Below are positions 1 through 12,665 of a DNA stretch of 64,000 bases, piece after piece. This DNA is from Marivita sp. Lineage in GTDB: Bacteria; Pseudomonadota; Alphaproteobacteria; Rhodobacterales; Rhodobacteraceae. Below the pieces are notes generated by a model. The model searched no databases. It was not told the origin of the DNA and worked only from the letters and a program-made list of their open reading frames with translations. The position numbers were made by a program, and so were the translations under genes. Position 1 is the first letter of the stretch. Each line of letters begins with the position of its first letter. The DNA is taken from the NCBI RefSeq assembly GCF_022763305.1, contig NZ_JALEGT010000121.1:124001-188000 (forward strand), written 5' to 3'.

Positions 1-4344
<4,344 letters not shown>

Positions 4345-4345
<1 letters not shown>

Positions 4346-5016
4346 TGAGCTACGACGCGACACGCGATCGGGTCGAACACTATTTCGACCGCACGGCCAC
4401 CAAAGTGTGGGAGCGTCTGACCTCGGACGCTCCGGTGAGCCGGATTCGTGAAACTGTCCGCAAAGGCCGGGACCAGATGCGCGACAAGCTGCTGTCTGCG
4501 CTGCCGGCTGACTTGAACGGAGTTCGCGTTCTTGATGCGGGCTGCGGTGCGGGGCAGATGACGCAAGAACTGGCCGAACGTGGCGCTGATGTTGTTGCAG
4601 TCGACATATCGCCGTCGCTCGTGAAGATCGCAGAGGATCGTCTTCCTGCACATCTGCATCCACGCGTGACCTTTGCCAGCGGCGATATGTTGTCTGCCGA
4701 CCTGGGCAGGTTCGACTATGTGATCTCGATGGACAGTCTGATCTATTACACCGGCGCTGATATTCGCGCCGCTCTGGCACGGCTTGGCGAACGCACCAGT
4801 GGCTCTGTCGCCTTTACCGTGGCTCCGCGCACCCCGCTCCTGATGACGATGTGGTACGCCGGAAAGGCCTTTCCCCGATCCGACCGGTCGCCTGTGATGA
4901 TTCCGCATGGCCCGTCGCGTTTGCAGAAAACTGTCTCTGATATTGGCCAGCTCCGCGATCTGGGTCGGATCACATCGGGATTTTACATCAGCCAGGCGCT
5001 GGAGTTCCGCCCATGA
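4345..5016 (+). CDS. bchM: Magnesium-protoporphyrin IX O-methyltransferase BchM
   Basis: This SAM-dependent enzyme methylates the 13-propionate of Mg-protoporphyrin IX, one step after BchH and just before the AcsF cyclase encoded downstream. The class I methyltransferase motif LDAGCGAGQ occurs near residues 62-70, followed by VVAVDISPS at the end of strand beta 2. Length is 223 residues, normal for BchM. An in-frame TTG lies just upstream (4342), but the ATG at 4345 is preferred because it forms a TGATG junction with bchL. Its own stop overlaps the lhaA ATG by four bases, so bchL-bchM-lhaA should be translated together. Confidence 0.95.
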
Positions 5017-6452
5017 TCGTCAGCCGCAAACAAGTGAAGTCCCTTGGCCTGAGGCTGTTGCCGTTTTCGGACGCGGCCTCTGATGACCTGCCGCTGGGCC
5101 AACTGCTGCGGCTTGCCCTGTTTCAGGTGTCCGTGGGCATGGCGGGTGTCATGCTCCTTGGTACGTTGAACCGCGTCATGATCGTGGAGCTTTCTGTCCC
5201 GGCAACTCTGGTTGCGATCATGGTCGCGTTGCCGGTCCTCATCGCGCCCTTCCGGGCGCTTCTCGGGTTCAAGTCGGACAACTATCGCTCTGCCATCGGG
5301 TGGAAGCGGATTCCCTATCTCTGGTTCGGCACGCTCTGGCAATTCGGGGGTCTCGCGGTGATGCCCGCCTGCCTGTTGGTGCTGGGTGGCGATGTTACCC
5401 ACGAAGTGCCTTTTGCCGGTGAGGTCTTTGCCGCGCTGGCCTTCATCATGACCGGGCTCGGGATGCATATGACACAGACCGCTGGTCTTGCCCTAGCAGC
5501 TGACCGGGCAACGGACGAAACGCGCCCGCGCGTCGTCTCGCTGCTTTACGTGATGTACCTTCTGGGGATGGGCGTATCGGCCATCGTGATTGGCTGGCTG
5601 CTGAAGGATTTCTCGGGCCTGCTTCTGATCAGCGTCGTGCAGGGCTGCGCGGTGGCGACACTGCTGCTCAATGTCATCGCGCTTTGGAAACAGGAGCGCG
5701 TCCGCCCGATGTCGAAAGAGGATCGTGATGCGCCTCAGCCGTCGTTCAAGGACGCATGGAAAGACCTGACGGCCGGTGGCTCTGCGGGGCGTCTGCTTGC
5801 CGTGGTCTTCGTCGGTACGATGGCCTTCAACATGCAGGACGTTCTGCTTGAACCCTATGGTGGCGAAATTCTTGGGTTGAGCGTATCGTCGACCACGTTG
5901 CTGACGGCGACATGGGCGCTGGGCGCGTTGCTGGGCTTTGCGCTGGCTGCGCGGGTTCTCGCCAAAGGAGGCAACACCTACCGCATGGCGTCGGTCGGTC
6001 TGCTGGCCGGGGTCGCCGCATTCAGCACGGTGATCTTCGCGGCACCGATGAATTCGACTGCGCTGTTCTTCCTCGGTGCCGGTTTGATCGGGTTCGGTGG
6101 CGGGTATTTTGCCATCTCGACCCTGACAGCAGCGATGACGCTGCCCGCCGAAGGGCTTGCCGGGCGCGGACTCGCCTTGGGTGCGTGGAGCGCTGCGCAG
6201 GCGACAGCCGCGGGTCTGTCCACGCTCATCGGGGGAGCCACCCGCGATGGCATCAACATGATCGCGCTGTCCGGCCGGTGGGGTGAGGCCCTTGCAACGC
6301 CCACCACCGGCTATTCCGTCGTCTACCACTTCGAAATCGCGCTTCTGTTCGCGACGCTCATCATTCTTGGGCGACTCGTCAGCCAGAGCAGAAGCACTCT
6401 TACCATCAACCAGAAACCGACAGGGCTGGGCCTTGCCGATTTCCCAACCTGA
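5013..6452 (+). CDS. lhaA: Light-harvesting complex 1 assembly factor LhaA (PucC/BCD family)
   Basis: This is a polytopic inner-membrane protein of the PucC/LhaA branch of the major facilitator fold (479 residues, about twelve hydrophobic segments). Family members help insert bacteriochlorophyll and assemble LH1 around the reaction centre and do not act as ordinary solute transporters. A GFKSDNYRSAIGWKR loop shortly after the second to third helices is typical of this family. Its ATG overlaps the bchM stop (ATGA), and puhA begins 26 bp downstream. That position between bchM and puhA is the conserved one in Rhodobacterales, which favours LhaA over the paralogue PucC, normally linked to pucBA. 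Confidence 0.93.
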   Translation: MIVSRKQVKSLGLRLLPFSDAASDDLPLGQLLRLALFQVSVGMAGVMLLGTLNRVMIVELSVPATLVAIMVALPVLIAPFRALLGFKSDNYRSAIGWKRIPYLWFGTLWQFGGLAVMPACLLVLGGDVTHEVPFAGEVFAALAFIMTGLGMHMTQTAGLALAADRATDETRPRVVSLLYVMYLLGMGVSAIVIGWLLKDFSGLLLISVVQGCAVATLLLNVIALWKQERVRPMSKEDRDAPQPSFKDAWKDLTAGGSAGRLLAVVFVGTMAFNMQDVLLEPYGGEILGLSVSSTTLLTATWALGALLGFALAARVLAKGGNTYRMASVGLLAGVAAFSTVIFAAPMNSTALFFLGAGLIGFGGGYFAISTLTAAMTLPAEGLAGRGLALGAWSAAQATAAGLSTLIGGATRDGINMIALSGRWGEALATPTTGYSVVYHFEIALLFATLIILGRLVSQSRSTLTINQKPTGLGLADFPT

Positions 6453-6478
6453 CCAAGGCCCATCAAGGAGAACTGAAC

Positions 6479-7258
6479 ATGACCGAAGACTATATCCTTG
6501 GAAACCTCGACCTCGCGAGCATCTCGCTCTGGTTGTTTTTCATCTTCTTTGTTGGACTCGTGATCTGGATCCAGCGCGAGAACCAACGCGAAGGCTATCC
6601 GCTTCTTGATGAGGACGGCAGCCAGGCGGATGCCGGCAGCGTGTTCCCGAACCCGGCCGACAAGACCTTTCTTCTGCCGCATGGCCGCGGCGAGTATACC
6701 GTTCCTTCAGGCCAGAACCCGGAACGGACCGATATCGACGGCAAGCTGACCCGTCAGTTTGACAGCGGCGGTTTCCCCTTCGATCCTGTGGGCAATCCGC
6801 TCGAAGATGGCGTGGGACCGGGCAGCTGGGCAGCGCGCCGTGACGAACCCGAACTTGATGGTCATGGTCATCCGAAGATCATCCCGATGTCGGGCAGCGA
6901 ACATTTCCGCGTATCCGCCGGTCGTGATCCGCGTGGTCTGCCTGTTGTCGCAGGCGACGGTGCCATCGTGGGCAAGATCACGGACATGTGGGTCGATGAG
7001 CCGGAACAGATGGTGCGTTACCTCGAGATGGAACTCGATGCGGAATACGGCAGTGGGTCGCGTCTGGTGCCGATCACCTTCACCCGTATCTGGGGCAATC
7101 GCGTGAAGATCCGTTCGATCTTCGGTGAGCATTTCGCCGGTGTTCCGCAGCTCGCCTCGCCGCAGCAGATCACCAAGCTCGAGGAAGAAAAGGTCAGCGC
7201 CTACTACGGTGGCGGCACGCTCTACGCGAGCAAGGCCCGCCTCGAGCCGCAGATCTGA
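6479..7258 (+). CDS. puhA: Photosynthetic reaction centre subunit H, PuhA
   Basis: PuhA is the H subunit that caps the cytoplasmic face of the L-M reaction centre and shapes proton delivery to quinone QB. The 259-residue protein has one transmembrane helix near residues 12-32, followed by a long cytoplasmic region with the PRC-barrel that defines this family. The ATG has an AAGGAGA site a few bases upstream. A promoter inside lhaA is known for puhA in Rhodobacter; none was identified with certainty here. The downstream genes puhB and puhC follow in the same direction with short gaps. Confidence 0.97.
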   Translation: MTEDYILGNLDLASISLWLFFIFFVGLVIWIQRENQREGYPLLDEDGSQADAGSVFPNPADKTFLLPHGRGEYTVPSGQNPERTDIDGKLTRQFDSGGFPFDPVGNPLEDGVGPGSWAARRDEPELDGHGHPKIIPMSGSEHFRVSAGRDPRGLPVVAGDGAIVGKITDMWVDEPEQMVRYLEMELDAEYGSGSRLVPITFTRIWGNRVKIRSIFGEHFAGVPQLASPQQITKLEEEKVSAYYGGGTLYASKARLEPQI

Positions 7259-7308
7259 CCATCAAGGACCAACAGCCGCAGCCACGGCTTTAGGAAAGGG
7301 AACCCACC

Positions 7309-7950
7309 ATGCCGCATGATGACTTTCAGGTAGAACCGGTCAAAGGCTTGCCAGAGACACCTCCCGAGGGAGAGGTGATCCTCTGGCAGGGTAAGCCGGA
7401 CTGGTGGGCCCTTTCGAAAGAGTCGCTGAACCTGCTCTGGGTTGCGGGATACTTCGTGTTCCTCGCCGCGTGGCGGTTCGTGGCTGTGGTGGATCTGATG
7501 CCCTTGGGTCAGGCGATCTGGGCGTCTGTGCCCTTTCTGATCCTCGGTGCCATCGTCTGCGTCCTGCTGATGGGCATTGCCTGGGCGCAGGCGCATTACA
7601 CTGTCTACACCATCACGAACCGGCGCGTTGCCATGCGGATCGGTGCGGCACTGACCGTTACGCTGAATCTGCCATACACCCAGATCGGAGCGGCCAATCT
7701 TGACCTGCGCAAATCCGGGACAGGAACCATCGCGTTCGATCTGATGGGGGATACGAGGATCAGCTATCTGGTCTGCTGGCCGCATGTCAGGCCGTGGCGG
7801 ATTTCTCCGACGCAGCCGGCACTGCGCTGCATCCCCGAGGCTGAAACCATTGCTGCGATGATTTCGGAAGCGGCTGAAGCCCGCGTGTCCACACCGCGTG
7901 TCGAACGGACAACAGGCGCGGCTGCCCCGGCAGCCGTGGCCGCGGAATAA
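7309..7950 (+). CDS. puhB: Photosynthetic complex assembly protein PuhB
   Basis: PuhB (213 residues) is an inner-membrane assembly factor; in Rhodobacter capsulatus its loss reduces reaction-centre assembly. Two strongly hydrophobic segments are visible around residues 43-62 and 70-93, followed by a bacterial PH-like domain beginning with YTITNRRVAMRIG. The C-terminus is a short Ala/Pro-rich tail. It lies 50 bp after puhA and 12 bp before puhC, so it is probably translated from the same mRNA. Function is inferred from sequence resemblance and from the conserved position. Confidence 0.92.
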   Translation: MPHDDFQVEPVKGLPETPPEGEVILWQGKPDWWALSKESLNLLWVAGYFVFLAAWRFVAVVDLMPLGQAIWASVPFLILGAIVCVLLMGIAWAQAHYTVYTITNRRVAMRIGAALTVTLNLPYTQIGAANLDLRKSGTGTIAFDLMGDTRISYLVCWPHVRPWRISPTQPALRCIPEAETIAAMISEAAEARVSTPRVERTTGAAAPAAVAAE

Positions 7951-7962
7951 GGAGGGTAAGGC

Positions 7963-8430
7963 ATGCAGACGCCGACAATCGACAAGGCCCGCATCCACGC
8001 CACCGAACGCGAACTGGTACCGCGCCTCTTTGTCCGCGCGATGTTCGGAATGGTCATGGTCTGCCTCATCATGGTTGCGGTCTATCGCTGGATGGACGGC
8101 CCGGTGCAATACACCGCGCCAGAGTCTCCGGTGGTCATCGAAAAGACGCTCTTTCTCGAGGGCGCGATGAGCGGCGCGGCCAAGGTCTATACCGAGGATG
8201 GCACGCTGTTTGCCGAATATTCGCCGGAAGAGGGTGGATTCCTGTCCGGCATGTGGCGGGTCCTGCAACGGGAACGCACGAAGGCACGTGTCGATCTGAA
8301 CGGTCCGGTGATCGTTCGCGCACGTGAGAACAACCGTCTTGAGATCTTTGATCCCAGCACGGGATGGGGGGCCGACCTCATGGGGTTCGGCGCCGACAAC
8401 TCGGCCGCCTTCGCCAGGCTGCTGAACTAA
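7963..8430 (+). CDS. puhC: Photosynthetic complex assembly protein PuhC
   Basis: PuhC (155 residues) carries one transmembrane helix near residues 24-43 and a periplasmic domain of about 110 residues. In Rhodobacter capsulatus it is needed for optimal reorganisation of the reaction centre-LH1-PufX complex. An AAGGAGG site sits about 7 bp before the ATG. The gene is flanked by puhB and the small cyclase-associated gene, the standard order in this operon. Confidence 0.9.
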   Translation: MQTPTIDKARIHATERELVPRLFVRAMFGMVMVCLIMVAVYRWMDGPVQYTAPESPVVIEKTLFLEGAMSGAAKVYTEDGTLFAEYSPEEGGFLSGMWRVLQRERTKARVDLNGPVIVRARENNRLEIFDPSTGWGADLMGFGADNSAAFARLLN

Positions 8431-8448
8431 CCGAAAGGGAATCGGACA

Positions 8449-8745
8449 ATGGGTCTTCTGACGAAAGAAATCGAAAGGGCACCGTGCACAGTGGAAATCA
8501 GCCACTGTTTCGAGAGCCTGCACGCGCATGTGCGCTTCAACAACGGTGCGGTGATCTATCCCGGCGACGAAGTGAAGGTTCAGGGACCGGAGATCATGGC
8601 CCCCTTCGGCGAGGTCGTGTCCGAGGATCGCGAGGCGATCATCGTCCGGGCCTCCAAACTCGAACAGCTCTGGACGCGCCTGACAGGCGATTTCGAAGTG
8701 ATGGAGCTGTGTGAATTCTCCTTCTCCGACGAGGTGACGCTATGA
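8449..8745 (+). CDS. bciE: Small protein upstream of acsF, probable cyclase subunit BciE
   Basis: This 98-residue soluble protein has no signal peptide or membrane segment and is rich in acidic residues. It ends in a four-base ATGA overlap with acsF, which implies coupled synthesis at similar levels. Alphaproteobacterial O2-dependent Mg-protoporphyrin monomethyl ester cyclases are known to need a small partner, BciE, encoded next to acsF in the puh operon, distinct from the cyanobacterial partner Ycf54. The position and size fit that role. I assign BciE mainly from context, not from a recognised motif; the alternative is another unnamed puh-operon protein. Confidence 0.7.
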   Translation: MGLLTKEIERAPCTVEISHCFESLHAHVRFNNGAVIYPGDEVKVQGPEIMAPFGEVVSEDREAIIVRASKLEQLWTRLTGDFEVMELCEFSFSDEVTL

Positions 8746-9866
8746 ACATGCATGCCAAACACTCGGCCGATGCGACAACCGTCGAAGAAGGCCTGGCCAT
8801 TCAGGAAGAACAGGCCAAGTACGACGACAATTTCGCGACCGAAACCGCGATGGCGAACACGCTGCTCACGCCGCGGTTCTACACCACCGATTTCGACGAG
8901 CTTGACGCGATCAATGTCGACGGCATCCGCGCGGAATGGGACGAGCTGATCGCCCAGATGGAAGCGGATCCGAACAAGGGCCATTTCAAGAAGAACGAAG
9001 ACTGGGACCATGTCGACTGGGAGAATATGGAGCCGCAGCTCAAGAAGGAATTCATCGACTTCCTGATCTCCAGCTGCACCGCCGAGTTCTCGGGCTGCGT
9101 CCTTTACAAGGAAATGAAGCGGCGCGGCAACAACAAGGACATCACCCAGCTGTTCCAGCTCATGGCGCGAGACGAAGCGCGGCATGCCGGTTTCATCAAC
9201 GACGCCCTGCGCGAGGCCGGTCTGCGGGTGAACCTTGGTTTCCTGACACAGTCGAAAAAGTACACCTATTTCCGGCCCAAGTTCATCTACTACGCCACCT
9301 ACCTTTCGGAAAAGATCGGTTACGCGCGTTATATCACGATCTTTCGCCACCTTCAGGCGAACCCGGAACATCGGTTCCACCCGATCTTCAAGTGGTTCGA
9401 AGAATGGTGCAATGACGAGTTCAGCCATGGCGAAGCCTTCGCGCTTCTGATGAAGACCGATCCGAAGCTGACTCAGGGCAAGAACGTGCTCTGGATCAAA
9501 TTCTTTCTGACGGCGGTGTACGCCACCATGTATGTCCGCGACCATCAGCGCCCGGCTTTCCACAAGGCGCTTGGGGTCGATCCCGACTGGTATGCGCATG
9601 AGGTCTTCACCAAGACCTCCAAGCTGAGCGAGCAGATCTTCCCGATTACGCTCGACATCGAGCATCCCCGCTGGCAGCCGACACTCGAAAAACTGCAGCG
9701 CGCAAATGTGCAGATTGCCGAGGGCAAGACGCAGGGCGGTCTGGGTGGAAAGATCAAGGAATGGACCGGTGCCGCCAAGGCCGCGACCTGTTTCCTGTCG
9801 CTCTACACAATCCCGGCGCGCAAGCATCAGGTGCCCAGCAACACCCGGCTTGTACCAGCCTACTGA
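8742..9866 (+). CDS. acsF: Aerobic Mg-protoporphyrin IX monomethyl ester oxidative cyclase AcsF
   Basis: AcsF is the di-iron monooxygenase that closes the isocyclic ring E to give divinyl-protochlorophyllide using O2. Di-iron ligands are visible in the two helix pairs: TAEFSGCVLYKEMKR with DEARHAGF, and FEEWCNDEFSHGEAF with the second EXXH-like motif. The length (374 residues) is slightly long because of an N-terminal tail of about 40 residues before LLTPRFYTTDF. Presence of AcsF indicates that pigment can be made under oxygen, as expected in aerobic anoxygenic phototrophs. It is coupled to the upstream small gene and followed by a strong hairpin. Confidence 0.96.
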   Translation: MNMHAKHSADATTVEEGLAIQEEQAKYDDNFATETAMANTLLTPRFYTTDFDELDAINVDGIRAEWDELIAQMEADPNKGHFKKNEDWDHVDWENMEPQLKKEFIDFLISSCTAEFSGCVLYKEMKRRGNNKDITQLFQLMARDEARHAGFINDALREAGLRVNLGFLTQSKKYTYFRPKFIYYATYLSEKIGYARYITIFRHLQANPEHRFHPIFKWFEEWCNDEFSHGEAFALLMKTDPKLTQGKNVLWIKFFLTAVYATMYVRDHQRPAFHKALGVDPDWYAHEVFTKTSKLSEQIFPITLDIEHPRWQPTLEKLQRANVQIAEGKTQGGLGGKIKEWTGAAKAATCFLSLYTIPARKHQVPSNTRLVPAY

Positions 9867-9869
9867 CCG

Positions 9870-9891
9870 TGTGGGGGGCTAACCCCCCACA
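9870..9891 (+). terminator. Perfect GC hairpin between acsF and puhE
   Basis: Nine base pairs (TGTGGGGGG against CCCCCCACA) enclose the four-base loop CTAA, starting three bases after the acsF stop. No U-run follows on either strand, so it is not a classical intrinsic terminator. It could act as a partial terminator or a 3' stabiliser that sets different levels of acsF and puhE-hemA transcripts. Confidence 0.6.
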
Positions 9892-9932
9892 TTCCTCCGC
9901 CGTAAATGAAATGAGAAGAAGGACAAGATCGC

Positions 9933-10754
9933 GTGTTGAGTGACCCCTGGATCGCTGCGCTTGCTGCGCTTTTCCTCTGGTGGTTTTCCACCGGGGTGAT
10001 CCTGATGGCGGTGAAATACGCCGATCGCCGCGGGCCGCGCTACGGGCAGATTCTGACGGTCCTCGCATTCCCCGTATTCTTGCTCGGCGCTTTCGGGATC
10101 TGGAACAGCGAAGACGGAGAAACCGCGGGATCCTCCTACCACGCGTTCCTATCGGCGCTTGCGCTATGGGGCTGGATCGAAACGGCTTTCCTGACCGGGA
10201 CGATTACGGGCCCCAACCGTCTGGTCTGCCGGCCTGACATCCCGGAATGGGAGCGCTTCATTCGGGCCTGGGGCACGATTGCCTATCACGAGATGCTGCT
10301 GGCGGGAACGCTGGCGGGGCTTTGGCTCTATACACAGGACGCTCCGAACACCTTCGGGTTCTGGACCTTCGCAGTTCTGTTCTTTGCCCGCGTGTCGGCC
10401 AAACTGAACCTGTTTCTGGGCGTGCCCAAGATCAACACAGAGTTCCTTCCGGAGCCTTTGGCCCATCTGCCCAGCCATTTCCGCATCGCCAAGATGAATT
10501 GGCTGTTTCCGATTTCGATCACCGCGCTGACCCTTGCTGTCGCCTGCTGGCTGGAGCGTCTGTATTCGGCGACCACGCAGGCGGATGTGGTCGGTTTTGC
10601 CCTTCTGGCGGCCATGACCGCGCTCGCCCTGCTCGAGCATTGGTTCATGGTGCTGCCGCTGCCCGACGAAAAACTATGGCGCTGGATGCTTCCTGCGCCC
10701 AAACCACAACAACACGACAAGACGATACGAACGGAGGACGCCCATGGACTTTGA
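9933..10754 (+). CDS. puhE: Photosynthetic complex membrane protein PuhE
   Basis: This is a 273-residue integral membrane protein with about seven hydrophobic segments, matching PuhE, a conserved puh-operon protein that modulates photosynthetic complex and bacteriochlorophyll levels in Rhodobacter capsulatus. The likely start is GTG at 9933 (a TTG follows immediately) with AGAAGGA about 10 bp upstream; there is no nearby ATG in frame. Its 3' end overlaps the hemA start by 11 bases. This links photosystem assembly to tetrapyrrole supply. Confidence 0.9.
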   Translation: MLSDPWIAALAALFLWWFSTGVILMAVKYADRRGPRYGQILTVLAFPVFLLGAFGIWNSEDGETAGSSYHAFLSALALWGWIETAFLTGTITGPNRLVCRPDIPEWERFIRAWGTIAYHEMLLAGTLAGLWLYTQDAPNTFGFWTFAVLFFARVSAKLNLFLGVPKINTEFLPEPLAHLPSHFRIAKMNWLFPISITALTLAVACWLERLYSATTQADVVGFALLAAMTALALLEHWFMVLPLPDEKLWRWMLPAPKPQQHDKTIRTEDAHGL

Positions 10755-11958
10755 CAGCCTGTTCAATGCCCAGCTTGATGCCCTGAAAAAAGAGGGTAAT
10801 TATCGCATATTCGCCGAGCTGGAGCGCAAATGCGGCGCGTTCCCAAAAGCCAAGTCACATGACAGCGACTGTCCCGATGAAGTGACCGTCTGGTGTTCGA
10901 ACGACTATCTGGGCATGGGCCAGCACCCTGACGTGATTAAATCCATGCAGGACGCCGTTGGCCAGAACGGCTGCGGCGCGGGCGGTACGCGTAACATCTC
11001 TGGGACGAACCACCAACACAAGCTGCTGGAATCAGAGCTTGCCGATCTGCATGGCAAGGAGTCGGCGCTTTTGTTTACGTCCGGCTACGTTTCGAACTGG
11101 GCGGCTCTGTCGACGCTCGGGTCACGCCTTCCGGATGCGGTGATCCTTTCTGACGAATTGAACCATGCCTCGATGATCGAAGGCATCCGCCATGCGCGGT
11201 GCAACAAGGTGATCTGGAAGCACAACGATCCAGAGGATCTGGACCGAAAGCTGGCGGCACTGCCCAGCAATGCAACCAAGATCGTGGCGTTCGAGTCGGT
11301 CTATTCAATGGATGGCGACATCTGCCCGATGAAAGAGATCGTTGAAGTGGCCGAAAAGCACGGTGCGATGACCTATCTGGACGAGGTCCACGCCGTGGGC
11401 ATGTATGGTGCGCGCGGGGGCGGTGTGTCCGAGCGCGAGGGCCTTGCTGACCGCATCACCCTGATCGAGGGCACACTGGGCAAGGCGTTTGGTGTCATGG
11501 GCGGATACATCACCGGTTCAGAAGCGATGTGCGATTTCATCCGCTCATTCTCGTCCGGGTTCATTTTCACGACGGCCCTGCCGCCGGCCGTCGCCGCTGC
11601 CGCGCGGACGTCGATCCAGCATCTCAAAGCCAGCGACGTGGAGCGGAAGCAGCAGCAACAGCAGGTGGCAAAGCTGCGCAAGCGTCTGGATGACATGGGC
11701 ATTCCGCATCTGCCAAATCCGAGCCATATCATCCCGGTGATGATCAAGGATCCGGTCAAATGCCGGATGCTCGCGGACATCCTCATGCAGGATTACGGAA
11801 TCTATGTGCAGCCGATCAACTATCCGACCGTACCCAAAGGGACCGAACGCCTTCGGTTCACGCCCGGACCGCTGCATTCCGACGCGGATATCGAGCATCT
11901 CGTTCAGGCACTGGCAACCCTTTGGAAACAGTGTGCTATCGCCCATCAGGTCGCTTGA
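10744..11958 (+). CDS. hemA: 5-aminolevulinate synthase HemA
   Basis: HemA condenses glycine and succinyl-CoA to 5-aminolevulinate, the PLP-dependent entry step of the C4 (Shemin) tetrapyrrole route of alphaproteobacteria. The 404-residue protein is the family's normal length; the PLP-binding lysine lies in [12 protein letters not shown] at about residue 247, and the glycine-rich [11 protein letters not shown] segment is near residues 77-87. A GGAGG site (10733-10737) precedes the ATG, which lies inside the end of puhE, so translation is coupled. Its place in the photosynthesis operon lets precursor supply follow pigment demand. Confidence 0.97.
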   Translation: MDFDSLFNAQLDALKKEGNYRIFAELERKCGAFPKAKSHDSDCPDEVTVWCSNDYLGMGQHPDVIKSMQDAVGQNGCGAGGTRNISGTNHQHKLLESELADLHGKESALLFTSGYVSNWAALSTLGSRLPDAVILSDELNHASMIEGIRHARCNKVIWKHNDPEDLDRKLAALPSNATKIVAFESVYSMDGDICPMKEIVEVAEKHGAMTYLDEVHAVGMYGARGGGVSEREGLADRITLIEGTLGKAFGVMGGYITGSEAMCDFIRSFSSGFIFTTALPPAVAAAARTSIQHLKASDVERKQQQQQVAKLRKRLDDMGIPHLPNPSHIIPVMIKDPVKCRMLADILMQDYGIYVQPINYPTVPKGTERLRFTPGPLHSDADIEHLVQALATLWKQCAIAHQVA

Positions 11959-11972
11959 CATCAGTATCACCC

Positions 11973-11988
11973 CCGTTACGTCTAACGG
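11973..11988. promoter_or_regulatory. Inverted repeat CCGTTA-N4-TAACGG upstream of cycA
   Basis: A perfect two-fold-symmetric 6-4-6 element lies 15 bp after the hemA stop, immediately downstream of a TTGACA hexamer (11956-11961) and about 77 bp before cycA. The symmetry fits a dimeric regulator operator or a small hairpin. I do not recognise the binding protein, and it does not match the PpsR (TGT-N12-ACA) or FNR consensus. Confidence 0.45.
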
Positions 11989-12064
11989 AACTGCACAGGT
12001 TTGCTATTGGTTAACAAATGCAGAAGGCGCTAGTGTGCGCCGAACACGAGAGAGGAGTTCACCA

Positions 12065-12532
12065 ATGAAGCTGATGATCGCAACCGCTGCAGCGGCAATG
12101 GCACTTGCCGGTGCCGCAACTGCCGGGAGCCATTCTGGGTCCGGGGATGCTGCCGCAGGCGAAAAGGAATTCAACAAGTGCAAATCCTGCCACATGATCG
12201 TGGCGGACGATGGCACTGAAATCGTCAAGGGCGGCCGGACCGGTCCGAACCTTTACAACATCATCGGTCGCAAAGCAGGGACCGTTGAAGACTTCCGCTA
12301 CGGCGACAGCATCGTGGCCGCCGGCGAAGCTGGTCTGGTCTGGAACGAAGAAACCTTCGTTGCCTATGTTCAGGACCCCAAGGGTTTCCTGGCAGAGTAC
12401 CTTGATGACAGCGGCGCGCGTTCGAAAATGTCCTTCCGCCTGCGGTCGAACATGGAAGACGTCTATGCCTACCTTGTGACTGTCAGCCCGGATGCGGAAA
12501 CAGTGCACGAAGGCACCGGATCGGGTTCGTAA
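12065..12532 (+). CDS. cycA: Periplasmic cytochrome c (c2-type), probable CycA
   Basis: This encodes a 155-residue class I c-type cytochrome. A cleavable signal peptide covers about residues 1-20 (ending AGAATAGS). The haem site is CKSCH at residues 39-43, and the candidate sixth ligand is the Met in SKMSF near the C-terminus. The likely role is soluble electron transfer from cytochrome bc1 to the reaction centre or terminal oxidase. The ATG at 12065 is chosen because it begins the signal peptide and has GAGGAG upstream; a longer frame upstream has no leader character. The C-terminus has a short acidic/Gly-Ser tail. It ends with a strong terminator. Confidence 0.9.
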   Translation: MKLMIATAAAAMALAGAATAGSHSGSGDAAAGEKEFNKCKSCHMIVADDGTEIVKGGRTGPNLYNIIGRKAGTVEDFRYGDSIVAAGEAGLVWNEETFVAYVQDPKGFLAEYLDDSGARSKMSFRLRSNMEDVYAYLVTVSPDAETVHEGTGSGS

Positions 12533-12556
12533 AAGAGCCAGACCGCTTAAGAAACG

Positions 12557-12583
12557 GGGCGCGCTACAACAGCGCGCCCTTTT
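12557..12583 (+). terminator. Intrinsic terminator after cycA
   Basis: A perfect 9-bp GC-rich stem (GGGCGCGCT / AGCGCGCCC) with the loop ACAAC is followed directly by TTTT. It lies 25 bp after the cycA stop and marks the 3' end of the photosynthesis gene block before ugd. Confidence 0.85.
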
Positions 12584-12665
12584 CTTATGGGTGGTCCGGT
12601 TTGAAGAGTTGACCGCTTAGATCCGCTCGCGCACAACACCCGCCAAGATAAACAGGGGCAGTACA

